From Anaeramoeba flamelloides (Eukaryota > Metamonada > Anaeramoebidae): a stretch of DNA of 64,000 nt. The notes under the pieces are model-generated. The model was not told where the DNA came from. It searched no databases and was given only the letters and a program-made list of their open reading frames with translations. The stretch spans positions 868,001 to 932,000 of the forward strand of contig JANTQA010000045.1 of assembly GCA_027625915.1 (NCBI GenBank), read 5' to 3'. Shown here one piece after another: positions 24,756 through 35,590 of the stretch. Position numbers and translations under genes: made by a program. The stretch's first letter is position 1, and each line of letters starts with the position of its first letter.

Positions 24756-25496
24756 ATGTTTTATAGGAACAAATTTGGTAGGTACAATCGATACGATTAT
24801 AATTGGAGGGGGATACAGAGAAAGAGATTTAGAGGATTTACTTGCAAGATTCTTTTGAAGAATGTAAAAGCAACAATAAGCAACGATGAAATAAAGGAAA
24901 AAATTCAACTTACAACAAAAAAAGAGGCAGAAGGAATTGTATTCAGGACATATTCAAGATTGTATAGAGAGGACATAAAACTGGCTATAGTACAAATGAA
25001 AAATAGCCATGATGCAACGTTCGTCAAAAACCGAATGAATGGTACACGAATGGAAAATTACACAATGTATGCATCATATTATTGGGATCGAAATAATAGA
25101 AATGAAAAACAAAAACAGCAAAATAACAGAAGATTGAATAAAGCCAACCAGAATAAAAATAAAGAAAAAAATAAAAAAGAAGAAATTGTCAAAAAGCAAA
25201 AAGAAAAAAAGAAAAAACAAAAAACAAAAGAAATTAAAACAAAAGAAAAAAACAAACAAAGAATTCAAAACACCGTATTTGTAGGCAACTTGAACAGAAA
25301 TACAAAAGAAAAAGAAATAATGGAACTCATGCAGGACTTTGACCGAGAGGAAGTAGAAATAGTTAAGGGCAACAATGGAAAATCAAAAAGATTTGGTTTT
25401 GTGAGTTTCAAAAACAAAAAGGATGCTAGCTATGCATTAAACTACAACAATTATTGTTTTATGGGGAATAAGATACGCGTGAACCCTAACCATTAA
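24756..25496 (+). CDS. LINE ORF1, RRM-type RNA-binding protein (246 aa)
   Basis: An intact frame from ATG 24756 (30 bp after the element start) to TAA. The N-terminus is Arg/Tyr-rich (YRNKFGRYNRYDYNWRG). Residues ~30-110 may be a first, divergent RRM (KILLKNVKATISNDEIKEKI). Then comes a Lys/Gln/Glu-rich linker of ~50 residues. Residues ~169-245 are a clear RRM: RNP2 TVFVGNL, helix EKEIMELM, and RNP1 KRFGFVSF. Known: ORF1 proteins of several LINE clades bind the element's RNA with RRMs. This is the only long part of the LINE that is still fully open, although it lies in a dead copy. Confidence 0.85.
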   Translation: MFYRNKFGRYNRYDYNWRGIQRKRFRGFTCKILLKNVKATISNDEIKEKIQLTTKKEAEGIVFRTYSRLYREDIKLAIVQMKNSHDATFVKNRMNGTRMENYTMYASYYWDRNNRNEKQKQQNNRRLNKANQNKNKEKNKKEEIVKKQKEKKKKQKTKEIKTKEKNKQRIQNTVFVGNLNRNTKEKEIMELMQDFDREEVEIVKGNNGKSKRFGFVSFKNKKDASYALNYNNYCFMGNKIRVNPNH

Positions 25497-25539
25497 AGAA
25501 AAATTTACAAAAATACAAAAAACAAAAAGAAAGAATGAA

Positions 25540-26350
25540 ATGGAGATAGATGAAATTAGTAAAACAAAGAGAATGATTAACCAATTTAAAATCAGTAGAG
25601 AAAAAATAAAAATTATTAGAATAAGGGGAGAAAGGGCACAAAAGAAAATAGAAATAAAACTAAGATAACTTGAAGAAAAACTGAAAGTATTAAGGAGATT
25701 GGAATTAGAAGAAAGAAAAGAAGTTATTGATGTAAACAAAATTATTGAAAAAATCATCAACAACAAAAAGACAACCCAAAGTAACGATGAGAAAAAACAA
25801 AAAAAAGAAATAATAAAACAACCAGAAGAAGAAGAAAAAGAAAAAGAAATAAAGAGTAATAAACAAAAAGAAATTGAAATTGAAATTGAGAAAAATAATA
25901 GAAATCAAGATAGTATAGTAGAAAGTGATTGTCAGAAGGAAAAAACACATGAAAATAACATATTGAAACAAAATGAACTAGAAGAAACTATTAAGAAGCT
26001 CAACTCTAATCAAGGAAAAAAAGAAATTAACAAAGAAAATATCATTCCAAAAGATAATTGTGAGAAAGTACAAACCCAAAATTCAGACCAAATCCAAGAA
26101 GAAAAAAGATACAAAAAACACAAAACAAAAAAAAGAACAGAAAAATAGTTTTTTAAGCCCATTTGCTAAAAAAAGAACAATAGAAGCTGGTAAATGTCAT
26201 GGATTTAATAGAAACAACCAACCATGCAAACTGGAAGCTGATGAAAAAAACAAAGATAAAAAATGGTGTAGATTTCATGACCCAGACGCGAAAAAATCAA
26301 TAGTGCCAAGTGGACCTTCCATTTTGGACTTACACCCCCTTAAAAAATAA
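25540..26350 (+). pseudogene. LINE second ORF, N-terminal coiled coil and C-C-C-H zinc motif (decayed)
   Basis: Starts at ATG 25540 (MEIDEISKTKR), 43 bp after the ORF1 stop. It is a Lys/Glu-rich coiled coil with an in-frame TAA at 25666-25668, open again to 26148, and a frame change in the A-rich stretch around 26100-26148. In the second frame, KCHGFNRNNQPC...KKWCRFH (26192-26278) gives C-x8-C-x12-C-x2-H. From memory this spacing resembles the DUF5763-type zinc motif, which I do not associate with LINEs. The frame then meets two stops at 26348-26356 before the endonuclease region. It could be a separate middle ORF or the N-terminus of ORF2. Confidence 0.65.
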
Positions 26351-26398
26351 AATTGAAAAGAGGGCCCAGATAATTTTATTATCTGGACATATACTAAC

Positions 26399-27742
26399 TT
26401 GAAAAATCCATATGAATTTCCAATTATCTTCGAAAAAAACATGATTAAGTTGGATGAAGATGTGGAAGAAGACTCGAGGAAAACCAAGAACTTAACCAAA
26501 AAGAGAGAAATTATTAGAAAACAAGTTAGTATATTAATGAATTCACTAGAGGACGTAATTACTCAAGAATCAAGTAGATGGGAGAGCAAGAAAACAACAG
26601 AAGAAACTTTATTTAGATTTCTTAGGAGAAGTTTTTTATTATCTTTCGAGAAATTATTTGGATACAAAAAAACCTTTCGCAAAACCCATCTTATCTACCT
26701 AGTGAATAGTTTACTAGAAAAAACACAAATAAAAATTTTAACAAAAGAAAATTTTGATATCAACACAGGAGAAAACAATTCAAGAAAGGAAATATGTTAT
26801 TTTAATCCAAAAAAAGTACAAAAAGCGGGAATTGAAAACAAAATTGGATTTTACCAAGAAAAAATATCTTATTTAGAAATATACAATCTTTGTGGAAAGC
26901 CAAATCCATTGAGATTTGTAAAAAGAAAAAATAATATATTAGAATTTTGGGACACAAAAGAAAATATTGAAAAGATGTTTCAAATACTCCAGAACAGAAC
27001 AGATTTATTACCAAGAGGCCTTAAGATTTATAAATATATCAACCAAATGAAAACAAAATCTATTATTCAAGGGAAAAGGACTTTAAACAATACAAAAATT
27101 AAAATTAATATAGGAACTCTAAACATATGTGGATTGAATGAAATAAATAAGAGCGAGAGACTAGAAAATCAATTATTAAACAACAAGATAGACATTTGCT
27201 TTATCGAAGAAACAAAAATTGACTCAAAAATTAATTTTAAATTCTATGATAGTATTATGAAAAAAGCAATAATAAACACAACAAACAAAAAAATTGGAGG
27301 GTTATTAATTATTTACAAAAAAATATTGGGCGACTTTATCAATGAAATTATTATTGATGATAAAGATATATTAATTATTAAATTCTTGGATTATATTTTA
27401 ATTAATATATACATTTATAATTCCAGAACCCAAAAACGAACTGTTGAAAGTATGGAAATAATCAATCGGCTTATGAACCAATATCAACTCAAAAAAACAA
27501 TTATTGGTGGAGATTGGAATATCCCTTTCAATACGATTTACAAAAAAATTAAAAACATAAAATTTCATCCAATTAAAAACACTCAAAAATCTAGAGTTCG
27601 TGATATTGATTATTTTATAACAAACACAGAAATAAAACAAACTTCGGTAACAACTCAAAGTGAAATTTCAGATCACAATATGATTACAAACAAGTTATCT
27701 ATTGAAAAAAACCAAGAGATTAAAAATATATATATCAAGTAG
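26399..27742 (+). pseudogene. LINE ORF2, APE-type endonuclease region
   Basis: Open for about 447 codons. The first ~230 residues are an unrecognised linker. The endonuclease/exonuclease/phosphatase fold then follows in canonical order: TLNICGLN (strand 1, metal-site Asn), ICFIEETK (catalytic Glu), GGDWNIPF (Asp/Asn pair), RVRDIDYFIT and finally SDHNMI (catalytic Asp-His). All expected active-site residues are present. Known: this enzyme nicks target DNA for target-primed reverse transcription. The frame shifts at about 27740, before the RT. Confidence 0.88.
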
Positions 27743-29429
27743 AAAAACCTTTGGAATATCAATTAAAATTTATTAAAACAATGGAAAAGAATAAATTTGA
27801 ATTAAATAGAGAAAGTTTTAATCAAGTTCGAAAAGAGTTTAGACAAAAAAAAGAATTATTTACAAAATCAACGAAAATGAAATTGAATCGGCACAACTAC
27901 TAAAGGAACTAATCTTAGATACAGAAACCATAAACAAAATTCGGAAAATAAAAAAGGAAAATTACTACAAACTAGTTAATCAAATAAATATAGAATTTGA
28001 TATGAAAACAAAAACTGTAGAAAACAACATAGAATCTTTAAAATTTTGGTTGAGTATTAAAAAAATCAAAAAGAATGATTTAAAAGTGATAGTTGATACA
28101 GTCAGTTTCACTTTTAAGGCACAAACTTTCAACTAAATTTAAGGCACAAAAAAAATCTCAAATTAAAGCACAAAATTCAAATTCTAGTAAAAATAAATTG
28201 TAAAAATTAAAATTCCAAAATTTTGTGCCTTAATTTGAGATTTTTTTGTGCCTTAAATTTGGTTTAAAGTTTGTGCCTTAAAAGTGAAACTGACTGTAAT
28301 AAAGTCATGGAAAAGGAATATTTCGAGATTGTTAAAAAAAAACCTCAAAAAACCTAGTAAAGAAACTATAAATTTTATTCAAAATACTGAGATTCAAGAT
28401 ATCCAAAATAAGAAATACAAAAACAGCAAGAATATTATAAAATCAAAAAATATTGAAGAATTAATAAAATATATGAAAACTAAGAAATCTGTGTTTGATT
28501 TTGACAAAATTAAAAATTATAAAACTCCAGAACAAGAAAAAAAAGAAAAAATAATATTAGAGCCAATCATAACTAAAAGAAAAGAAATCAAAGACTCTGA
28601 AAACATCACACAAGAAAGAGATATGATTATCTATAAAGATTTTAGCAAAACAATAAAAAAAAGTTTTCAGATCGTGGCTAACAATTGAATCGAAAAAGAA
28701 TATGGATTTTATCAAAGAAAGAAGGGTTATTTTTATTCATAAAGGGGGCCTGAAGGAGCAACAGAAAACTACAGACCATTAACAACACACTACCAAGAAT
28801 ATTTCTAAAAATATTGAATCAAAAACTAGAATATACATGGGATAAAATTACAAGTAATCAATTTGGATTTAGAAAAAAATTTGACACAAGAATAGCAGTT
28901 ATCAAATTTCAAGCCAAATACAAGGAAATCAAAAAAAAACTCATAGAAGTAACATTTCAATCCTTACCATAGATATAGCGAAATGTTATGACTCCATTAG
29001 TTACTTATTAATTCGAGAAAGCATCAAAAAATTTGTCGAATATATATATATATATATCAAAAATTTCCTTTTAAGATATTATCAAGGGGATGGGATGGGT
29101 TTATACCAAGGAGACCCGCTGTCTCCTATACTCTTTGCTTATATTTCCCATTTTTAATATATAAAATGGAACAAATCGTAAAATATGCTCAAATGTTTGC
29201 AGATGACTTAATAATAATAACAAAAGGAAGTGATGAAGAAAACAAAGAAAAACTAAAAATGATATATCAAGTAATTGTTAAATTTGGATTAAAACCAAAT
29301 GAAAGCAAAACAATTGAAACTAAAGATCCCAAAAAAATTATATACCTAGGAATCTGGTTAAACCCCTTAAAACATTTAAACAGCAACAAAGAGAAAGCTC
29401 AAAAAACTTATCAAAAATACAAATATATA
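27743..29429 (+). pseudogene. LINE ORF2, reverse transcriptase core (decayed, MITE-interrupted)
   Basis: Spread over several frames. Recognisable in order: GATENYRPLT (about 28750-28780), QFGFRKKFDTRIAVI (about 28858-28903), motif A TIDIAKCYDSI (about 28967-29000), motif B GLYQGDPLSPILFAY (about 29098-29142) and motif C QMFADDLIIITKG (about 29190-29229), with the catalytic Asp residues of motifs A and C present. A (TA)n tract at about 29041-29057 lies between A and B and probably replaces coding sequence. A MITE (28099-28296) sits upstream of the RT core. Confidence 0.85.
28099..28296. mobile_element. MITE copy 6, inside the LINE
   Basis: Full-length family member with TA at 28097-28098 and 28297-28298. 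It interrupts the LINE between endonuclease and reverse transcriptase. The arms pair almost perfectly, so it is younger than the LINE. Confidence 0.93.
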
Positions 29430-29625
29430 CAGTAAGTTCCACTTTTAAGGCACAAACTTTCAACGAAATTTAAGGCACAAAAAGAATCTCAAATTAAGGC
29501 ACAAAATTCAGATTCTAGTAAAAAAAAATGTAAAAAAAAAAATTTCAAATTTTGTGCTTTAATTTGAGATTTTTTTGTGTCTTAAATTTCGTTGCTAGTT
29601 TGTGCCTTAAAAGTGAAACTGACTG
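29430..29625. mobile_element. MITE copy 7, inside the LINE
   Basis: Starts CAGTAAGTTCCAC (one change from consensus) with TA at 29428-29429 and 29626-29627. It sits just after the reverse transcriptase fingers/palm. Confidence 0.92.
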
Positions 29626-29759
29626 TATTATTACATATAGGTTTTTCTCGGGTACTCAGAATACAACTATTTAAATCATTTGTCTTGAGCCAGATAGATT
29701 ATGGACTTGAAATGTTTGAATACTCGAAATCCCAAATAACAACGCTTAATACTTGGATA
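29626..29759 (+). pseudogene. LINE ORF2, RT thumb fragment between two MITEs
   Basis: A 134-bp LINE segment, read as HIGFSRVLRIQLFKSFVLSQ and DYGLEMFEYSK, isolated by MITEs on either side. The pattern L-x-LFKSFVLSQIDYGLE resembles the segment after the RT palm in LINE ORF2 proteins. Confidence 0.7.
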
Positions 29760-29955
29760 CAGTCAGTTTCACTTTTAAGGCACAAACTAGCAACGAAATT
29801 TAAGACACAAAAAAATCTCAAATTAAAGCACAAAATTTGAAATTTTTTTTTTTACATTTTTTTTTACTAGAATCTGAATTTTGTGCCTTAATTTGAGATT
29901 TTTTTTGTGCCTTAAATTTCGTAGAAAGTTTGTGTCTTAATAGTGAAACTGACTG
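29760..29955. mobile_element. MITE copy 8, inside the LINE
   Basis: Full-length, TA at 29758-29759 and 29956-29957, only 134 bp from copy 7. The central strand is inverted relative to copies 6 and 7 (TTTACTAGAAT versus ATTCTAGTAAA), so this copy lies in the opposite orientation. Confidence 0.92.
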
Positions 29956-30679
29956 TAAATAAAAGAGTTAAAAAAATCCTAGATGTTCCAATAGCGACTC
30001 CAACAGAAATACTCCAAATTGAATGTAACATAAAAGATATGAATGTAAACCTAAACAAAAGAAAAGTCAAACTAAAGGAAAAACTAACAACACTTAATTT
30101 AGACGAACTCAAAACTGAAATCCAATTCCAAAAATATGAATTCAACACTATAGACTGGGCAAATATCACTTCGAATAACACAAACTACTTTATAATTCAG
30201 GAAATCAAAAAAAAAAAATAGAAAAGACAAATAAAAAAAAAGTAAAAATTTACTTAACTATCATCAACAAACAAAACATCAACTTCAAAGCCCAGAAATA
30301 CTTGAACTGGCACCAGTCTTTCACCATATTCAAATTCAGAAGCCACATGACCTGCTTGAACAGAGACAGATATGTCTACAACCAGGCCACAAACAAAGAA
30401 TACTCCAAAGCTTGTCCATGCTGTAACTTCCCATGTGAAGATTCATCACACTTCTTATGGAACTGTCCAATCTATAAGGAGGTGGGTGATAGCTGGATGG
30501 AAAGCGCCAAAGAAATAAGAAGCCACCAACTCAACGTCATAATTAAAAATAAAGACATATGTGGCTTGCTAGCAAAAGTGTACAACAAAGCAATCTACGA
30601 CAGCATCATCCAATACATAAATAAGTTGTACGCAATCAGGACAAATTGGACTTCCAGTCCACTCAAACACTAACACTAA
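29956..30679 (+). pseudogene. LINE ORF2 C-terminus with Cys/His knuckle, and 3' tail
   Basis: 30302-30673 is open and encodes CPCCNFPCEDSSHFLWNC, a C-x2-C-x8-H-x4-C knuckle like that at the C-end of many APE-type LINE ORF2 proteins, preceded by FKFRSHMTCLNRDRYVYN. The element ends with tandem ACACTA-type units (30664-30679) directly against the target duplication; this short repeat replaces a poly-A tail. Upstream (29956-30220) is a Lys/Glu-rich remnant of ORF2. Confidence 0.82.
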
Positions 30680-30695
30680 CACTTAAGGCTTTCAT
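30680..30695. repeat. Right target-site duplication of the LINE
   Basis: CACTTAAGGCTTTCAT, identical to 24710-24725. The LRR gene resumes here on the minus strand. Confidence 0.95.
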
Positions 30696-30995
30696 TCCGT
30701 CAGATTCAATTTCATTTCTAGAAAGCTTCATTTGGGACAGGGTTTGGTTTATTTTTAATACTTCACTTAAAGCTTTCATTCCCCCCTTTCCAATTCCGTT
30801 TCTAGAAAGATCCAATATGGTAAGGTTTTGGTTGACTTTTAGTGCTAAACTTAGGTATTTGGTTCACTCGTCTCCAATTTCATTATTATCAAGATCCACT
30901 TGGGTAAGGGTTTGATTATTTCGGAGTAACATTACCAAATTGAACTTGAATTATCTGGAAAGGTGATTTAGGTCACTTAGGTTCCTTAAGTCCAT
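30680..30995 (-). pseudogene. LRR-ankyrin gene, 5' part beyond the LINE
   Basis: A likely start ATG is at 30995 (MDLRNLSDLNHLSR). Then come LRR units LVMLLRNNQTLTQVDLDNN, YLSLALKVNQNLTILDLSRN and LSEVLKINQTLSQMKLSRN, leading into the target duplication in the same frame as the part at 24725. In-frame stops are visible at 30951-30953 (TAA, after HLSR) and 30864-30866 (TGA where the repeat expects Gly of GDEG). The gene is therefore broken on both sides of the LINE, and the LINE may have landed in an already dying copy or hastened its decay. Confidence 0.8.
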
Positions 30996-32555
30996 TTATA
31001 ATTTATTAGATTCCTAGCAAGTCCAAAAACCGAAAATAAATCTTTACTTTTTATATTTTTTGTTTTTTTCTTTTGATTTCTTTTCAAGTTGAAAATTCTT
31101 TTGATCAAAAATGAAAAAGAAGAAAATAGTAAAAAGAAAGAAGAAAAAAATTATAAAAAAATGAATAAAAAATTAATGGAATTAAGAGATTAAGTTCATT
31201 TAATCAATTTTTGGGTTTTTGCTTTTTACTGTTATTTTAATTCGAATTGTGATTGAATTTTCACTTTCCTTTTCGATATTTTTTAAAAATTGAATGTTCA
31301 AAAAGAGGTGTGGTTGTTGTTTGTTGCTCAATGGGAATAATTGAAAAAAAAAAAAATGAAATTAGAATTATTCAGATGTAGAATTCGAATATTTATAATT
31401 CAAAGACAAGTAAAGTTCTTTTGATGATTATTTATTTCTTGATTGCTTTGGTTTCTTTGATTCTTTTTCTCTTTGTTTTTGGTTCAGTTCTTTACTTTCT
31501 TCTCAATTCAGAAAACTATTTTTTAATCTTGATTATTTCGAAAATTATAAAAATATAAAGATTCATTTCCAAGTGAGAAAAAATTAACATTATGGAAGAA
31601 ATTGTGAAATTGTGAAATTGTTGATCAAAAAAATCTCATAAAGAGCTCTAGAATCACTGTTAAGAATATCCAAAAAGACTTTCTGTTATAAAACAATGCG
31701 AAATTTTCAACATTTTTAATCTTTTGTTTAATTTGATCTTTTCAAAATGTGATTATAATATATCACAATTCCCATCTTACAGCAAGAAACACCAAAACAA
31801 TTTCTCAAGCTTATCTAAAATTTTTTCATTATAACTCTTAAATGTTTGAAATGATTTAAAATTTTGCTCTGTTTTTATGGGAGGTGGTCCTTTAAGAGAC
31901 TAGTAACTCTTATTTATTCTTTTTCACAAAAGTAAAAGAAGAATTATTTTCACAAGGATATAAATAAAACCTTAAAGTTAAACTCATTTATCAAATTTAG
32001 AGAAGCGAGTTATGATTTTAAAAGAAGTTAATTTTTTCACAATTAAAAGTTCAGTAAAATGATTGAGATCCTTTTTAGTTTGATTTTTGTGGATCCAAAT
32101 TAAAAAAAGAAAAATTTAAAAAACATTTTTATTATTAGAAATCTTAATTTTTGTAAATTATGACATGGGTTTGGTAACAAACAACATTAGAAAATCCCAT
32201 CTCATTTTAAAAATATATGAAAAATAAACCAATTATTTATTTATTGAAGAATCAGAAAATTATATTATTTTTTTTAATAACAACTAATTTAATAAATTTC
32301 TTGATATTCAAAAGTTAAACAATATTCTTTTTCAAATAATATGAGTATAAACAAGGAATTACTATATTTTATTATTAAAATCAGTTTTTTGATAATATCT
32401 ATTAATTTTTTTTTTATTATTAACATTTTAGTTTGAATTAGAATTATTTATCTGAAAATATTGTTTATTTTGATAAATAATAAATCTAGTTTATTGACCC
32501 TTTTAATACCTGGATTATTACCAACTCATTTTATATAATTAAAATTATTGTATTA
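30996..32555. other. AT-rich spacer upstream of the LRR pseudogene
   Basis: No gene seen. A segment near 31886 starting TTAAGAGACTAGTAACTC resembles 62398 (TTAAGGGAATAGTAACTC) and the end of the TTAA-flanked element at 54538, so single ends of related elements may be present. Confidence 0.5.
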
Positions 32556-32747
32556 CAACCAGTTCTACTTTTAATTTAAAAACTTGGAAAAAATTTTAAG
32601 GTAAAAAAAATCTCAAATTATGGTAAAAATTTGTAATTTTTTTTTATAAATGATTTTCCTAGAATACGGATTTTGTGACTTAATTTGGTATTTTTTTTGG
32701 TGTCTTAAATTAATTGAAAGTTTATGCCTTAAAATTTGAACTGGCTC
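32556..32747. mobile_element. MITE copy 9, degenerate
   Basis: Ends diverged (CAACCAGTTCTAC and GAACTGGCTC) with TA on both sides (32554-32555, 32748-32749). Both arms are recognisable but with many substitutions, so it is an older insertion than its neighbours. Confidence 0.78.
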
Positions 32748-32930
32748 TAGATTAACTCCACATATTCTCATAAGAGGCCTAGTCAAAAACGAAAAATTCA
32801 TTTTTTTTTAAGAATCAACCAAATATACAATTGTTTAGAATAAAGATAAAACATGAACTTCATATTAGAGTAAATAATCATAAAAGAAAATTGTTTACAA
32901 ACTATAAATCCATAACTAAAAAAAATGTTA

Positions 32931-33126
32931 CAGTCAGTTTCACTTTTAAGGCACAAACTTTCAACGAAATTTAAGGCACAAAAAAAATCTCAAATTAAAG
33001 TACAAAATACATATTCTAGTAAAATAAATTGTAAAAAAAAATATTTCAAATTTTGTACCTTAATTTGATATTTTTTTGTGCCTTGAATTTCGTTGAAAGT
33101 TTGTGTCTTAAAAGTGAAACTGGATG
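32931..33126. mobile_element. MITE copy 10
   Basis: Starts CAGTCAGTTTCACTTTTAAG after TA 32929-32930 and ends GTGAAACTGGATG before TA 33127-33128. Near-full palindrome. Confidence 0.9.
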
Positions 33127-33957
33127 TAAAAATTTTTTTGATCTCCTTTCATAGGAATGTAAAGTGTATAAAATTTCTCAATTTCTGTAGAAAAAACAAA
33201 TTGCTGACTATTATATTTTTTAATAATAATTATATTATTTTAAAAAGAAAGGACAAATCTTCAATTGAATAAAAAGTTAAATTGTAGTATCAAGTATTTA
33301 TTTTTGCAAATTTATTTTCATTAAAAAAATAGAAAAATAAAAAATAAAAGTTGATTAATCATCAGGAAAGGGAAAAAAGAAAAGGGAAAAAGGAACAAGA
33401 AAAAAACAAAAAGAAAAATGAAAAAAACAAAAAAAAATTAAATTTGGCTAAAATAGAAAAAATGATCCTAATTTAAAAATTGATATTATATATTTTTAGA
33501 AGAATAGTTGATATAAATACATAGAAAATGTTATATTAGTTCAATAAAACTGTTCTGCTTTAACAGAAAAAAATATAAGATAGTTTAATTTGATATATTT
33601 TTAGTAAAAATATTTATATTTCCGAAATTATCCTTTTTTTACAATTATTATTATTATGTCTTTTTTTTAAAAAAATTATTTATTGAACACAACTTTTATA
33701 TATAATAAATTTTGTAGATATTCTTTTAAAATATTTTAATAATTATATTTGTACTTAATCACTTTTCATTGTTAAAAACATTTAAAGAAGATAAAATAAT
33801 AATAAAACTAACTCTTTTTAATAATTTAATAAAACTTTTGATTATAAGTTATATGATTATAATTCTTCTTGAATTTTTTTTAAAAAAATCTAAATAAAAT
33901 TGTTCTAATCACTAATTATGAATTTAATAATAGTTACATTGTGATAATATTTCATTA

Positions 33958-34153
33958 CAGTCAGTTTCACTTTTAAGGCACAAACTTTCAACGAAATTTA
34001 AGGCACAATAAAAATCTCAAATTAAGGCACAAAATTCTAATTCTAGTAAAATAAATTGTAAAAAAACAAATTCCAAATTTTGTGCTTTAATTTGAGATTT
34101 TTTTGTGCCTTAAATTTCGTTGAAAGTTTGTGCCTTAAAAGTGGAACTGACTG
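33958..34153. mobile_element. MITE copy 11
   Basis: Full-length, TA at 33956-33957 and 34154-34155; ends CAGTCAGTTTCAC and GTGGAACTGACTG. Almost no divergence from the consensus. Confidence 0.92.
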
Positions 34154-34687
34154 TAAACAAAGGGAAATTATTTTTTTTAGGTTTAATTGAGTAAAATTAT
34201 TGAAAAAGATACAATAATTATCAAACCAAAATCACTTAAAATATTAAACTCATAAAAAAAAAACAGATATTTTTTCTTTTTAAGAAAATAAATTTCATTA
34301 TTTAATAAATTATCCAAGTATTTTTAATTACAATTGTTTTTGGAACATTTTTTTTTTTGATAGATAAATTAAGGAAAAATATAATAAAATATACATTTAA
34401 GAAGTTGGAAATAGGAGAATTTATTTTGGATTTAAAATTTGTTTTATCAATTATTGATATATTGAATTAAAAATGTTTTTTATTTTTTTTTTTCCTTTTT
34501 TTTTCTTTTTATTTTTATTTTCTCAAAGGAAATTACCAAGAATAACAATACTACACTTGATATTAAATTTGGAAATAATTTTGATTTTAAAACTAAACGA
34601 AGATTCAAAAAAATTCTCATAGTTAGAATAGTTAAAATAACCACAATAAGACAATTTCTTTCAAATTGCAAAAAATTTTGATACTAG

Positions 34688-35150
34688 AGTATATGAAAAT
34701 CATTTTTTCATCTTAAAGTTTTTTGTTTTCATTTCATTTTTTGAATTACACAACTTGTTTGTTTGATTAATAATTCTTTCGAAAAGTTGATATTTAAAAA
34801 GTAGAGCTGTTCTATATAGAAGAACTCAAATAAAATTAGTTATTAGTATCTAACCATTTTATCGATTAAATAATCCTTGATAGAATTTTAACAAATTTAC
34901 CAAAAACATTTTGGTTTGCATATCTCCAAAATTTTTAACACTCGAGATTAATTTAATAGTATTTTTAATTTTTTATTATTTTCGAGTTTTTTGAGTATTT
35001 TACTATAAAAAGATTTGTTAATATTTCAATTAGTGAATGGATTCTATTTTATTATATCTTCTAGGACTGATTAAATAAAACTTTTTTTTTTTCAAAAATT
35101 GAATTTTGATGTGTTAAAAAGTTTGAATTGGGAGTTTATTTTTTCATTTT
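34688..35150 (+). repeat. R-family dispersed repeat, copy 2
   Basis: Aligns with 12338-12800. Shared blocks include TCATTTTTTCAT, AGAAGAACTCAAATAAAATT, TTAGTATCTAACCATTT and GTGTTAAAA followed by TTTGAATTGGG. Confidence 0.6.
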
Positions 35151-35264
35151 TTGTCTTTTCTATTTTGTTTTAATTTCCTTTTTTTAGGTTCGGGGATCTG
35201 TTTAAATCCGATCTGAAAATTTTACCCAGGTTAGATAGAAAGATAATTCTAAGTTTGTTAAATT

Positions 35265-35590
35265 GTAAAATTAGATACAATTGGTAGATGATATCTTATC
35301 ATTTGTTCTATTAACAATTGTTCGTGAAATTTAAACAAGTTTATTAATATAGTTTTTGCTCTACTCTTTTCATTATTTTGGCTATACCGATTTTTTTTCC
35401 CGTTTTATAGTTCTTTTTTTTTTTTGATAAAAATGTATACTTTTTTAAACATTAATACTATGCAACTTAAATGTGTTTTTATATTACTTTTGGAAAAATA
35501 ATATAAATTGGGTTTTTTTTTTACTGATTTTTGATTTTTATTGTTCCAAATTTTTGGAATGGGGTTTATTTTTTTTTTTTTTTTTTTTGA
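35265..35590 (+). repeat. R-family dispersed repeat, copy 3 (second unit)
   Basis: Aligns with 54955-55280: ATCTTATCATTTG, TTTCATTATTTTGG, AACATTAATACTATG and CCAAATTTTTGGAATGGGGT in the same order. It lies directly after copy 2. Confidence 0.65.

Larger units (their letters stand above)
24726..30679 (+). mobile_element. Non-LTR retrotransposon (LINE), APE-endonuclease type, essentially full length and decayed
   Basis: Bounded by a perfect 16-bp duplication. Order: ~30-bp leader, ORF1 with RRM, coiled coil plus C-x8-C-x12-C-x2-H motif, APE-type endonuclease, reverse transcriptase (motifs A, B and C all visible), C-terminal Cys/His knuckle, and an ACACTA-type tandem tail. About 5.95 kb including three MITEs (28099, 29430, 29760), so about 5.4 kb of LINE. 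It lies antisense to the LRR gene. At least half a dozen stops and frame changes lie outside the MITEs, so it cannot be active. The clade is undetermined; I-, Jockey- or L1-like all share this layout. Confidence 0.93.

Noticed and set aside
24726-30679. Retrovirus or LTR-element origin for the reverse transcriptase
   Set aside because: No LTRs, protease, integrase or RNase H order; APE endonuclease, long target duplication and tandem tail identify a LINE.
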